DNA from: DAOTYH01 sp034435015
GTDB lineage: Bacteria; Chloroflexota; Anaerolineae; Aggregatilineales; UBA3940
DNA length: 32,920 nucleotides
Assembly (NCBI GenBank): GCA_034435015.1
Contig: DAOTYH010000021.1
Span: 1-32,920, forward strand
Reading direction: 5' to 3'
The first letter of the stretch is position 1, and the number at the start of each line of letters is the position of its first letter. This document shows, in pieces, positions 8,583 to 16,662 of the stretch. The position numbers and the translations under genes are program-made. The notes below the pieces were generated by a model that did not search any database, was not told the origin of the DNA, and was given only the letters and a program-made list of their open reading frames with translations.

Positions 8583-9362
8583 TCATGGGACTGTCAACTG
8601 GGCGGCTAGTTCTTTCATGGTAACCGTGAGCGGATGATCGGGGTAGCGCATGACAAAGAGGGCACTGCTACCCAGCATCATGAACTCTTCGGCGTGAGGC
8701 AATACAGCGGCAACTCCACAGTGGTATGCTTGTTCCATCTGGGCCTTGACGTGATCAGGCTCGAAGGCTGAAGCGACTTCGTTGACGATCAGCAGAATGC
8801 GGGGAACATTGAGCCTGCGGGCTACCTCGATGGTGACGCCTGTGCCCTGATGATCCTGCTTGTCCGGGCGGACGATCAGGGCCAGGACGTCTGAGATGGC
8901 AATGGAAAGCATCGTCTCCTCGTTCAGGCCTGCATGTGTGTCAATGATCAATGCGTCCAATTGTCGGGTCGCAATGAATTCCTGAAAGCCCTGGTTGAGC
9001 ACGCTGATCTCATATCCCCCGCGCAACAGTTGGGTGATCTCCCCCAGATAAGGGTTGGCGGCCACAAGGAAGAGCCGCCCCTGGATAGGGCGTTCCAGCC
9101 GATGTGTCAGGTCTATAATGGTGCTGTCAATCGAGCATTTGCCCCGCAGGAAGTCATTCAGCGTGAAGGCGAGGTCTTTCTCGTCCAATCCGAACAGGAT
9201 ATGGGCACTGGGTGACTGAAAGTTGATGTCAATTAAGCCGGCCTGCCGGCCTGATGCGGCTAACAGCACTGCCAAGTTGGCCGCCAAGTGCGATTTGCCC
9301 GTGCCACGGCGGAATGAGTGAAAAGAGACAATTTGCGCTGTGTTGTTTCCAGTTTGGCTCAC
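8583..9362 (-). CDS. MinD/ParA-like ATPase, diverged paralog (1 of 3)
   Basis: A 259-residue P-loop ATPase of the MinD/ParA (SIMIBI) class, starting at GTG with AAAGGA upstream. Its Walker A region is FRRGTGKSH (residues 17-25), where the two neighbouring paralogs have FRGGTGKSN. At the Walker A' position it reads DINFQSP (45-51), while the paralogs have DTDIQSP. Walker B is LIIDTHAGLNEE (from about 138). The Gly-to-Arg and Asp-to-Asn changes affect residues that normally hold nucleotide and aid hydrolysis in this class, so ATPase activity may be altered. The conserved C-terminal FVMRYPDHP segment is shared by all three paralogs. It is last in a minus-strand operon, 24 bp after paralog 2. A role in positioning or switching is likely; the cargo is unknown. 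Confidence 0.88.
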   Translation of the reverse strand: MSQTGNNTAQIVSFHSFRRGTGKSHLAANLAVLLAASGRQAGLIDINFQSPSAHILFGLDEKDLAFTLNDFLRGKCSIDSTIIDLTHRLERPIQGRLFLVAANPYLGEITQLLRGGYEISVLNQGFQEFIATRQLDALIIDTHAGLNEETMLSIAISDVLALIVRPDKQDHQGTGVTIEVARRLNVPRILLIVNEVASAFEPDHVKAQMEQAYHCGVAAVLPHAEEFMMLGSSALFVMRYPDHPLTVTMKELAAQLTVP

Positions 9363-9386
9363 GGTTTATCCTTTGGGCTTCGCTGG

Positions 9387-10139
9387 TTATACCATGAGCT
9401 TCTCTGCCACCTGTTTGTAGAGGCCTGTGATCGGGTGGTCAGGGTAGCGTAGTACAAAGATGCCTGCGCTGGCAAGTGCCATCATCTCATCTGAATGAGG
9501 CAGAACAGCGGCTACCTCGCAGTTATAAGTTTGTTGTACACGTGTCCTGACTTCATCGAAATTAAAAGCCTGAGGTGTTTTATTAACTACCAACAGCATA
9601 CGCGGCACATCAAGCTTACGGGCCACCTCGACTGTGACACCCGTGCCTTGATAGTCCTGCTGGTCGGGACGCATGATAATCACCAGTGCGTCCGAAATGG
9701 CAATAGACAACAGTGTTTCCTCATTCAGCCCTGGATGGGTGTCAATCATCAGCACATCTAACTTGAGCTTATCTACCAGCCCATGAAAGCCGTCGTTCAG
9801 CAGGCCGACATCATACCCTTCGCGCAGCACACGTGCTATCTCACCCGCTTTGATGCTGGATGGGATAAGAAAGACCTTCCCCTTGATCTGGCCGAGGTGA
9901 GAGGTCACATCAATCGCGGTTTGCTCAATTGGGCATTTGCCCCACAGGTAATCATTGAGCGAGAACTTCATCTCGCCTTCCTCTAACCCAAATAGGACAT
10001 GAATGCCCGGCGACTGGATGTCGGTGTCAATCACGCCAACCCGAAGTCCATCGGCCCCCAGCAATGTGGCAATATTGGCAGTCGTATTTGATTTGCCTGT
10101 CCCCCCTCGGAAAGAATGGACAGAGATGATTTTTGACAT
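9387..10139 (-). CDS. MinD/ParA-like ATPase (2 of 3)
   Basis: A 250-residue MinD/ParA-class ATPase. Residues 9-18 read SFRGGTGKSN (deviant Walker A, with Arg in place of the usual first Lys), 38-44 DTDIQSP (Walker A') and 132-139 IDTHPGLN (Walker B). MinD and ParA proteins dimerise on ATP and use membrane or nucleoid binding to position complexes. I see no long amphipathic C-terminal helix like the MinD membrane-targeting sequence; the last residues are YKQVAEKLMV. The ATG has a GGAG-rich site upstream (GGAGAAAAGGAT). It lies 24 bp from the ATP-grasp gene and 24 bp from paralog 1. It is closer to paralog 3 (16889-17677) than to its immediate neighbour in its motif residues, suggesting duplication within this island. 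Confidence 0.92.
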   Translation of the reverse strand: MSKIISVHSFRGGTGKSNTTANIATLLGADGLRVGVIDTDIQSPGIHVLFGLEEGEMKFSLNDYLWGKCPIEQTAIDVTSHLGQIKGKVFLIPSSIKAGEIARVLREGYDVGLLNDGFHGLVDKLKLDVLMIDTHPGLNEETLLSIAISDALVIIMRPDQQDYQGTGVTVEVARKLDVPRMLLVVNKTPQAFNFDEVRTRVQQTYNCEVAAVLPHSDEMMALASAGIFVLRYPDHPITGLYKQVAEKLMV

Positions 10140-10163
10140 ATCCTTTTCTCCATATTCTTTTTG

Positions 10164-11525
10164 CTAGGTGTATAACCTTTCACTGGCTTGGTGGATGCGT
10201 TCCGTAAGCTCCTGGCGTACTTCAATGGCCTCCGCAGTGGAGGGGGCTACAAAAATGCATCCGAAGCGCCCAGCCGGTAATGTCGAGGTAATGGTGAGAA
10301 CGACACCTTGCCTCTTCCCCTGCATGGGATATAACAAATCGTCTATTACTTCCTCTAGTCTGTCAAGCTGGGTAATGGATTGGCTGTCTGCCATATCATC
10401 GCTGAGGAGCACTGTCTGATCAAGGTAATCTGGTCCGAAAGCGAACTGAGCAAACTCATGTACATGCGTGCCGCCTGTGCGCCGTGAGTTAATCTCCAGT
10501 AGAAAGGGACGCTGTTGCTCATCTACTACGGTATCGAGGTCAAAAAGCCCCACATAGCCCATCCGTTGCAGATTGCCGGCAATAAGCAGGCCCTTTTCAG
10601 CGAGGGGAGGATACCAAGGAGCTTCAAGCAGCTCGCGGCTGACCAACACTCCGCCGAAACTGCCGTCCTCTGTGAAGAGCTGGTTCGAAACATATGTCAT
10701 TTCCGGTTCGCCAGAGCCTAGGGGAGGAACGTAGAACTCTACCGAAGGGGACAGGTTTTGAGGAGACTCGATGAATTCCTCTATTATCACAGGTCCCCGC
10801 TGGAGAAAGGGATCACTCCTCAATTGTTTCAGGATGTCTGAAGGGGCGGCATCATCTGCCGTAATGCGGTGCTGGCCAAAGCCATTTTCGCCGTTATCGG
10901 GCTTGACAATACAAGTCCGACCCTGCGCTTGGAACCATCTGGCGGCGGAAGCGGCGGTCTCTGTGTTGCGGCAAACCATACCCTGTGGTAACCATTCAGA
11001 CGGCTGGGCCAGCCAGTTAGCGGCCAACGAACGGAAACCTGACTTGGTATCAATGTAGTCCCTCACCCAGATGGACTCGCGGGGCGGGCTTTCGGGCAAT
11101 AAGACACTCAGATGATATTCCTGCTCTAACATCTCTACCAGTTTGAGAAACTGAGGGGTTGTTGCATAGGGGATCAGCCTCATTGTGCGATCAGCGCCTG
11201 CGTAGTCCAGCAACTGCTCAACAAGAGCTGGCTCACGCATGATGTCGGAGCACAGCCACGCTGTTGGGCTGGCGGGAGCGGCATGGCGGGTACCCCTATA
11301 ACCTAGACGATCCTGCACATATTCCAAGCGTTGGACCCGGAACGACGTAAAAACCAGTTTGGGGTCCCCCAGCCACAACAAGGCACGCTCCCCCTTAAAC
11401 TGTCTCTCTCGGATCAGGCGGGCCAGTGTCACAGGCTCTTCGATTTGGTTGAGGAATTCGAAGAAAACCTCAGATGTGTTGCAGATTGCAACGGTGGGTA
11501 TCTCCGTGTTCGAGCGGAAGTGCAT
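10164..11525 (-). CDS. ATP-grasp ligase-like protein (pre-ATP-grasp/PGM1 type)
   Basis: A 453-residue protein with an ATP-grasp core: nucleotide-binding Lys208 in CIVKPDNGENGFGQ, the pair Glu249-Glu250 in VIIEEF, and the metal-binding end motif LLEINSRRTGGTHVHEF (about 342-358). The NxRxxGGTH form resembles the pre-ATP-grasp or PGM1-like peptide ligases rather than carboxylases; this assignment is from memory of the motif. ATP-grasp enzymes activate a carboxylate as acyl-phosphate and join it to an amine or thiol. The N-terminal 150 residues look like the family's pre-ATP-grasp region. It starts at ATG with AAGGA upstream, 15 bp after the HAMP sensor gene. No peptide-biosynthesis gene is nearby, so the substrate could be a protein of this island or a small metabolite; unknown. 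Confidence 0.8.
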   Translation of the reverse strand: MHFRSNTEIPTVAICNTSEVFFEFLNQIEEPVTLARLIRERQFKGERALLWLGDPKLVFTSFRVQRLEYVQDRLGYRGTRHAAPASPTAWLCSDIMREPALVEQLLDYAGADRTMRLIPYATTPQFLKLVEMLEQEYHLSVLLPESPPRESIWVRDYIDTKSGFRSLAANWLAQPSEWLPQGMVCRNTETAASAARWFQAQGRTCIVKPDNGENGFGQHRITADDAAPSDILKQLRSDPFLQRGPVIIEEFIESPQNLSPSVEFYVPPLGSGEPEMTYVSNQLFTEDGSFGGVLVSRELLEAPWYPPLAEKGLLIAGNLQRMGYVGLFDLDTVVDEQQRPFLLEINSRRTGGTHVHEFAQFAFGPDYLDQTVLLSDDMADSQSITQLDRLEEVIDDLLYPMQGKRQGVVLTITSTLPAGRFGCIFVAPSTAEAIEVRQELTERIHQASERLYT

Positions 11526-11540
11526 CCCGTTGTCCTTGAG

Positions 11541-12590
11541 CTAAGGCTTGTCCTCTTCCTGCTTGCGTTCTGCCGGCGGTTGCTGTGCCCGCTTGCGCAT
11601 GGAGCGCGCTTTGGCCTGCAAATCTTGGAAGAAGTCACTCTCGACAATCTCTTTGACCTGCAAGTCGCGTTTGCTCTCATCTATCATGATCTGGAGTTCT
11701 TCAACTTTGCGGCGCAGAGACTGTTCACGCTGACGCACCTTGTCCACCATGATACTGAACACTTGAGCCAGTGTGTCCACTTCATCAGGCAGGCGGTCCC
11801 TGATCAGTCCTGAGAAATCCTGCTCGTAGTCGCCTTCACCGATCCGCTCTGCCACCTTAGTCAGGGAGGTAACAGGCCGTGTGAAAGCACCAGAGAGCAG
11901 ATAAACAAGCAGGAAGAGAACAATGTAGGCGGCAATGAAGACGACCAGCACCGAGTTGCGGATAGCCTGCTGGACTTCAGCAACATAACTGGCCTCGAAG
12001 TCAATCCCCATCCCGCCGACATGGTTGCCCGCTGAGTCGCTGATTGGGGCATAGGCGCTGATCCAGCTTCCCCATTCGTCGGTATAGCCGCCTGTCTGAT
12101 TGGCAGTATGGCGTGTCAATCGCTCCAAACCCGCGGTCAGCAAGCCCTTCCGGCTGACGTACGACTCAAGGAAATGTGCGGCCTTAGATGTATCATACCT
12201 TGCCCACAGATCAGCGATATAGATGATTTCATTTGGTTCATCGCCGGCCACGTAAGTGTATGGCCAAGCACGGGGTTCAATGTCATGGACCTGTTGGAGC
12301 CAGTCCATCTGTCTGATGTAACGGGGATCGTCAGAGAAGCCCTCAGCATTAGGCTCTCCCTCTTGAACAAGGGCGACCAGCTCATCCCCATCTACGCCTG
12401 CCGCGGCGGCCTGAAGGGTATTCACGAGGTCTTCCTCAATTCGACGGAGGGCGATCTGAGTGGCTAGCTGAGAGAACCAGAAGAATGCGGCCGCAAAGAC
12501 AATGCTGAACAGCAAGGTCAGGCTGACCAACAGCTTGACGCGCATACTGACAAAGAGACGACGGGGTTGCTCAGATTGTGTTACTTCCAC
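11541..12590 (-). CDS. HAMP-domain transmembrane sensor with coiled-coil tail
   Basis: A 349-residue membrane receptor starting at GTG (GAGGTG upstream). Layout: TM1 about 17-40, extracytoplasmic sensor domain about 41-212 of probable Cache/PDC type (it includes WGSWISAYAPISDSAGNHVGGMGID, typical of the last strands of such folds), TM2 about 213-235 and HAMP about 236-288 (FTRPVTSLTKVAERIGEGDY, then DEVDTLAQVFSIMVDKV). A charged coiled-coil tail occupies about 285-336. There is no kinase, methyl-accepting or cyclase output domain. The tail (RREQ-type start, MIDESKRDL, SDFFQDLQAKA) is homologous to the end of the cNMP-binding protein at 17730-18887, so it is probably an interaction module. It sits between the transporter-like and ATP-grasp genes, 15-16 bp from each. 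Confidence 0.88.
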   Translation of the reverse strand: MEVTQSEQPRRLFVSMRVKLLVSLTLLFSIVFAAAFFWFSQLATQIALRRIEEDLVNTLQAAAAGVDGDELVALVQEGEPNAEGFSDDPRYIRQMDWLQQVHDIEPRAWPYTYVAGDEPNEIIYIADLWARYDTSKAAHFLESYVSRKGLLTAGLERLTRHTANQTGGYTDEWGSWISAYAPISDSAGNHVGGMGIDFEASYVAEVQQAIRNSVLVVFIAAYIVLFLLVYLLSGAFTRPVTSLTKVAERIGEGDYEQDFSGLIRDRLPDEVDTLAQVFSIMVDKVRQREQSLRRKVEELQIMIDESKRDLQVKEIVESDFFQDLQAKARSMRKRAQQPPAERKQEEDKP

Positions 12591-12606
12591 TTTGACACCT
12601 CAAGTG

Positions 12607-13947
12607 CTAAAACTCTAGGTTATCCAATACACTTGCCCCCCGCTGACGGCGTTTTAACCGCCAGTTAAGCAGACTGCTGTCGTAAACCGCTTTCATCCTG
12701 AGGACGGACCACAACGCGAAAAGGGAGGCAAGGACTACGACTGCGAGATAGATATAAAAGTAGAGGTCAGGCATGAACCGCTCGCCTGCCAGCACGACAG
12801 CGCCTGCAATCAAACAACCTGCGATAGTTCCCCCTGCCACAAGGTAGCTGTCCATGAATGCACTGACCCGGCCCCGGCGTTCCTCAGGCACAAGCCCCTC
12901 GAAGGACTTGCGGGCTGACTCGTTCACGGTATCCCGTCCCAGCTTGGTCAATACCTGTCCCCCGACACCGCTGGCAAGCCCCGGCAGGCCGATCATCCAC
13001 AGGGCACTGCCGAGCGCGGCAAGGGGCAGGACTAGAAAGGCGTTCTTGAGTGTGAGACGATCAATGAGACGGCTGGTCAAAAAAGTCTGCATGGCAAAAG
13101 CGGCCAGATTGACACCCAATCTGTAAAGGCTGTAAAAGCGCTGGTAGTCTGCAGGGGCTGAGAAGACGGCTTTTGAGACGACAATGAAGCGGAACTCGAT
13201 AATGGTATCGCATACGGTCAGGGCGAGCAGGGCGAGCATCAGATAGCGGAAGGAAGGCACTTCGCGGATGAACCCCCATCCCTCCGTTAAGGTCTCAGCT
13301 ACCGTTTCCCGTCTCTGCTGGGTCTGGCGTATCTTGGCGTTGCGCAGACCAGTTGTGATCAGCAGGTACACTATCAGATAAAGCACCACATTGAAGATCA
13401 GCATTTCCTCTGGCGCAACCATAAGCCGGCTGAAGAGATCGGGAGATATGAGGGCAATGCCAATCCCTGCCAGCTTGCCTATGAAGCTCATCCCAGCGAT
13501 CAGCGGAAAGAGTCGTTTGGACTGCGAGAGGTCTAGGACGTCGTTGGCCAGCACCCAGAAGATCAGAGGGAAGGCAACAAGCTGTTGCTCGGACAGGATA
13601 TACTGGACAGAGTAGTTCAACCAACCCGGTAGCCTCAACAGAAACATGAGGCGGAGGATCACGAATGCCAGCATAAAAGCGAGGGAGATGCCTTTGAGCA
13701 AGGTCAGCCGGTTAAAACGGTCAATGATCAGTGTTTGCAAGGCCGCTGTCAGCAGAATGAACAGGTAGTCCACACCCCAGACGATGAGAATCTGGTTTGT
13801 ACCCCCCTCTTCTAGAAAACCGCTGACGGCCGCAATGCCGGATACCTGAAGGGCAACCGAGTTGATTAACAGCAATAATCCAAGGGTGAGCACAATGCCC
13901 GTTTCACCTGAACGAATGCGAAATAACCGGCTTGAGAAGTTTTCCAT
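12607..13947 (-). CDS. Npt1/MFS-like multi-pass membrane protein
   Basis: A 446-residue polytopic membrane protein with roughly 11-12 hydrophobic helices. The segment FWVLANDVLDLSQSKRLFPL followed by AGMSFIGKLAGIGIAL is characteristic of the Npt1/ATP-ADP translocase branch of the MFS-like superfamily. Bacterial relatives are often fused to cyclic-nucleotide-binding or HEAT domains; here there is no fusion, but a cyclase and a cNMP-binding protein are encoded close by. It is the first gene of the minus-strand operon, with AAGGA upstream of the ATG, and shares a 180-bp divergent promoter region with the cyclase. The C-terminus is a basic cytoplasmic tail (LNWRLKRRQRG). The transported substrate is unknown; nucleotide exchange should not be assumed because many free-living members have no shown transport. 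Confidence 0.75.
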   Translation of the reverse strand: MENFSSRLFRIRSGETGIVLTLGLLLLINSVALQVSGIAAVSGFLEEGGTNQILIVWGVDYLFILLTAALQTLIIDRFNRLTLLKGISLAFMLAFVILRLMFLLRLPGWLNYSVQYILSEQQLVAFPLIFWVLANDVLDLSQSKRLFPLIAGMSFIGKLAGIGIALISPDLFSRLMVAPEEMLIFNVVLYLIVYLLITTGLRNAKIRQTQQRRETVAETLTEGWGFIREVPSFRYLMLALLALTVCDTIIEFRFIVVSKAVFSAPADYQRFYSLYRLGVNLAAFAMQTFLTSRLIDRLTLKNAFLVLPLAALGSALWMIGLPGLASGVGGQVLTKLGRDTVNESARKSFEGLVPEERRGRVSAFMDSYLVAGGTIAGCLIAGAVVLAGERFMPDLYFYIYLAVVVLASLFALWSVLRMKAVYDSSLLNWRLKRRQRGASVLDNLEF

Positions 13948-14033
13948 GCAGGCATCCTTCAGCAGAGGATTTTAGTTGCCCGGTTAGGGTGATAAAGTAC
14001 GTTGCGTTGGAGGGATTTCGACTCTAATATTAC

Positions 14034-14063
14034 TTGACTTGGAAAGTCAGAATTGCCTAATTC
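14034..14063 (+). promoter_or_regulatory. Candidate promoter with overlapping inverted repeat
   Basis: TTGACT (14034-14039) and TAATTC (14058-14063) are spaced by 18 bp, a fair match to a housekeeping -35/-10 pair reading toward the cyclase gene. A perfect 6-bp inverted repeat TGACTT-GGA-AAGTCA (14035-14049) overlaps the -35 box and could be an operator. It sits in the divergent region between the two operons. Confidence 0.4.
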
Positions 14064-14127
14064 TAGCCCGTTTCAATTGGCAAGCAAATCTGCGATCTGC
14101 GAGTAGTGACCTGAGCGAGGTACGCTA

Positions 14128-15681
14128 ATGTCAACAGAAATGCCCTCTCCTTTGGCGGCTATTGAACCCCGATTGCGTTCTTTGTTGCCTGCCGACCTCT
14201 ATGCGGCGGCATGGGTAGACCCTACCCCTGCCAACCTGGTGCGTGTATTTGAGCATCTCCGGACGCTTCAACGTGTCCTCTTTGATTATGTACCCCGCCA
14301 AGTCTCCGAGACGCTGGGCAGGCCGGGCATTGTGCGTTATGAGTGGCAGGAAGGCACGCTAATGTTTACAGATTTGGCGGGATTCACGCCTTTGATGGAG
14401 GCCAATGCGGCAAGGGGACAAGCAGGTGCAGATTCTCTGCTAGGCGTGCTGAATGGCTACTTTGCAGAGATGATCGGCATTATCAGCCGCTCTGGGGGAA
14501 ATCTGCTTGAGTTCACTGGTGATGCCTTGCTGGCACAATTCCCGACAGACCAGCGGCGGAGCGATACAGCGCAGGCTGTAAGAGCCGGCCTCCGCATGCA
14601 ACGTGCTATGAAGCAGTTCGCTAACATAGAAACTGATCAAGGCCCTCTAGCGCTGGGTATGCGCGTTGGTATTCATACGGGGCGCTTCTTGACTGCCGAC
14701 ATCGGCACACCCCAGCGGATGGAACATGTCCTGCTTGGCAGGACTGTTCAGAACACCAAGCTGGCTGAAGGGGCCGGGCAGAGGGGGCGGGTTTGTCTCA
14801 CAGAGGCCGCCGTTGAACGTGTGAAAGACCAATTTAATTTTGAGCCGGGGACACCAGGGTACAGCTTAGTTATAGATGATCTGACTGATGAACAGCTTGG
14901 CGAGTATGATATTGCGCCTGCCAGCCGCCGCCAACGGAGTGCCGTACTCTTTGACCGGAGTGTCGAGGGGCTGGTAGCCGGGATCGAAGAAACGCTGGCC
15001 CTTGTCGAGCCGCTTGCCAGCTATATTCCTGATCCTATCCTCAATCTGCTGGTCGAGAATGCCGCCCGCCGTGAGATTCCGCCAGACTTCCCACAACCTA
15101 CTGTTGTTTTCGTCAACCTGATTGGCCTGCCAGAGGCGGTTGATGAGGCGCCGCCGGGTGAAGAGGCCTACATTGTTTCAACGTTTTCCCGTCTATTTGC
15201 GCTGATCAACGCGGCGGTTCAGGCACGCGGCGGGGTGTTGAAAAAGGTAACCTACCACTTGGCTGGTTCGGATGTGATGATCTACTTTGGTGTGCCGAAC
15301 GCTCACACCAATGATCCTGTCCGTGCGGCGCAGGCCGCCCTGACTATCCGTGACATTATCGCAAACATCACACCGCCGGTAGTTGGCGGCAAAGAGATCA
15401 CCATTACCTGCCAAATTGGCATGGCTCGCGGGCCGGTGTTCGCCGCTGAAATCGGCGAGCCGCGCGGGCGTCGTGAATTCAACCTTTTGAGTGACACCGT
15501 TAACACTGCCGCACGCCTGATGGGCAAGGCGGTAGGCAATCGCATCTTGATGACGGAAGCAGTCTATCAGGAAGTTGCCCCCTATTTCGAATGCGAGTCT
15601 CTTGGCATGATCCCGCTCAAAGGGAAGTCTACCCGGTTACCCATCTATGCTTTGAAGGGTCAGCGCGTTGAGGCAGTATAG
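14128..15681 (+). CDS. Tandem class III nucleotide cyclase-like protein
   Basis: A 517-residue soluble protein with two class III cyclase homology domains (about 70-262 and 318-510) and no membrane segment. Domain 1 keeps both metal-binding aspartates, Asp82 in FTDLAGFT and Asp132 in FTGDALLAQF, but lacks the transition-state Asn/Arg (Gln208 and Leu212). Domain 2 has the reverse: Asn330 and Ser381 replace the metal Asps, while the NxxxR pair is intact (Asn459, Arg463 in VNTAARLM). This matches the C1/C2 arrangement of mammalian adenylyl cyclases, in which two domains build one active site. The purine-selecting positions in domain 2 are His377 and Asn452 rather than the Lys and Asp/Thr of adenylyl cyclases, so ATP specificity is unproven. 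The start is preceded by GAGG. It is transcribed divergently from the MinD/ATP-grasp operon. Confidence 0.9.
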   Translation: MSTEMPSPLAAIEPRLRSLLPADLYAAAWVDPTPANLVRVFEHLRTLQRVLFDYVPRQVSETLGRPGIVRYEWQEGTLMFTDLAGFTPLMEANAARGQAGADSLLGVLNGYFAEMIGIISRSGGNLLEFTGDALLAQFPTDQRRSDTAQAVRAGLRMQRAMKQFANIETDQGPLALGMRVGIHTGRFLTADIGTPQRMEHVLLGRTVQNTKLAEGAGQRGRVCLTEAAVERVKDQFNFEPGTPGYSLVIDDLTDEQLGEYDIAPASRRQRSAVLFDRSVEGLVAGIEETLALVEPLASYIPDPILNLLVENAARREIPPDFPQPTVVFVNLIGLPEAVDEAPPGEEAYIVSTFSRLFALINAAVQARGGVLKKVTYHLAGSDVMIYFGVPNAHTNDPVRAAQAALTIRDIIANITPPVVGGKEITITCQIGMARGPVFAAEIGEPRGRREFNLLSDTVNTAARLMGKAVGNRILMTEAVYQEVAPYFECESLGMIPLKGKSTRLPIYALKGQRVEAV

Positions 15682-15693
15682 GCGGGCTGAACC

Positions 15694-16161
15694 TCACTCT
15701 GGTTTCTTCCCAAAGAGCCATTGCAACAGGCCCTTCTTCTGCTTAGGTCGAGGCCCCTGCTTCTCGGTTATAGTGCTGGCCGGGCTGTCGCTTGAATCCA
15801 CAGCATCCCAGAGCTGCTCGATCTGTGTCTGGCCGGCCTCCCGCTTCGGACCGGCACGAGTGATGTCACTACCGGGCTTGGAGCCAATGCCCACTTTATA
15901 GACAACAGCCTCGCCTGCCTGCTCTTTGACAAGCCATTTGAGCTGGCATAACAACTCCAGCGCCTCGTCTAACTCAGCATGGCTTGCGCGTTTGTCCTCG
16001 GGCAGAGCCTCCATAGCGGCGCGGATCTCATCGTAAGTCATCTGGGGCCTGCGTAGCATGATGCGGACAATTCGGCGGGCCGCATCGGGCATGCCTAGCA
16101 TATCCAGCGTGCTGGGAGCGCTCACCGCTTGTTCGTTGTCCTGTTCAGGGATGTTGTTCAT
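15694..16161 (-). CDS. Winged-helix-like protein, paralog A
   Basis: A small protein of about 155 residues from the ATG at 16161; GAGG lies 9 bp upstream, and a GTG at 16176 is an alternative. The core (LDMLGMPDAARRIVRIMLRRP, MTYDEIRAAMEAL, AELDEALELLCQLKWLVKE, then VVYKV) has the helix-helix-helix-strand pattern of a winged helix and aligns with the protein at 16253-16642. After the core there is a charged linker, a short QIEQLWDAVD motif and a basic C-terminus (KQKKGLLQWLFGKKPE) that could be amphipathic. It is last in the cNMP/MinD operon and its stop is 12 bp from the convergent cyclase stop. Whether it binds DNA or a protein partner cannot be told. Confidence 0.7.
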   Translation of the reverse strand: MNNIPEQDNEQAVSAPSTLDMLGMPDAARRIVRIMLRRPQMTYDEIRAAMEALPEDKRASHAELDEALELLCQLKWLVKEQAGEAVVYKVGIGSKPGSDITRAGPKREAGQTQIEQLWDAVDSSDSPASTITEKQGPRPKQKKGLLQWLFGKKPE

Positions 16162-16252
16162 TCCTCTATTCCTCACCCTTCAGAGAAGCGTTGCCAAAAC
16201 TAAATTCTAGGCAGGCCAGATGCTGGTCCGCAGGGATGAAGTACAGAGAATC

Positions 16253-16642
16253 TCAGCTCTCTGTTGATGATGTTTGACCACTGCTCTGGGCAATTTTGGC
16301 ATCCAGAGAGGCCCAGATATTTTTGGCAAGCGAGCTTCCGGCCTTACGCCGCAAGTTAACCCGGTAGGTGATCTTTTCCTCCACGCCCATCCGCAGAAGC
16401 CAGTACTGCTTGCTCAGCATATCAAGGGCCTCATCCAATTCAGCCTGACTTAACCGGTCAGGGTCGTCCATCTCTGCCACGGCCTTGCACAGATCAGGGT
16501 AGGTCATCTCAACCTCGCGCAACATCAAGCGCATGATCTTGCGCAGAGGAGGAGGAAGCTCAGCCAGATCAAGGGCGGTGATACCACCCTCTGTATCTAC
16601 ATCGCCTAGCTGTTTGCTCAACCGATCGAATACTCCGCTCAT
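16253..16642 (-). CDS. Winged-helix-like protein, paralog B
   Basis: A 129-residue protein from the ATG at 16642 (GAGG upstream; the longer frame would overlap the zinc protein gene). Core segments LPPPLRKIMRLMLREVEMTY, DRLSQAELDEALDMLSKQYWL and EKITYRVNLRRK align with paralog A over its whole winged-helix-like region. The C-terminal part has SSLAKNIWASLDAKI, aligning loosely with the QIEQLWDAVD motif of paralog A. It is about 20 bp downstream of the zinc-binding protein gene and in the same operon as MinD paralog 3. It may form a heterodimer with paralog A. I recognise no named family with certainty. Confidence 0.7.
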   Translation of the reverse strand: MSGVFDRLSKQLGDVDTEGGITALDLAELPPPLRKIMRLMLREVEMTYPDLCKAVAEMDDPDRLSQAELDEALDMLSKQYWLLRMGVEEKITYRVNLRRKAGSSLAKNIWASLDAKIAQSSGQTSSTES

Positions 16643-16662
16643 GCTTGCCTCATTCTCAAAAC

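Noticed and set aside
8934..9986. Antisense frames over the first two MinD-like ATPase genes, similar to each other
   Set aside because: They are similar only because the sense genes are paralogs; they have no start signals.
10164..11525. ATP-grasp gene as part of a peptide natural-product cluster
   Set aside because: No precursor peptide, tailoring enzyme or exporter of that kind is adjacent; all neighbours are signalling or membrane proteins.
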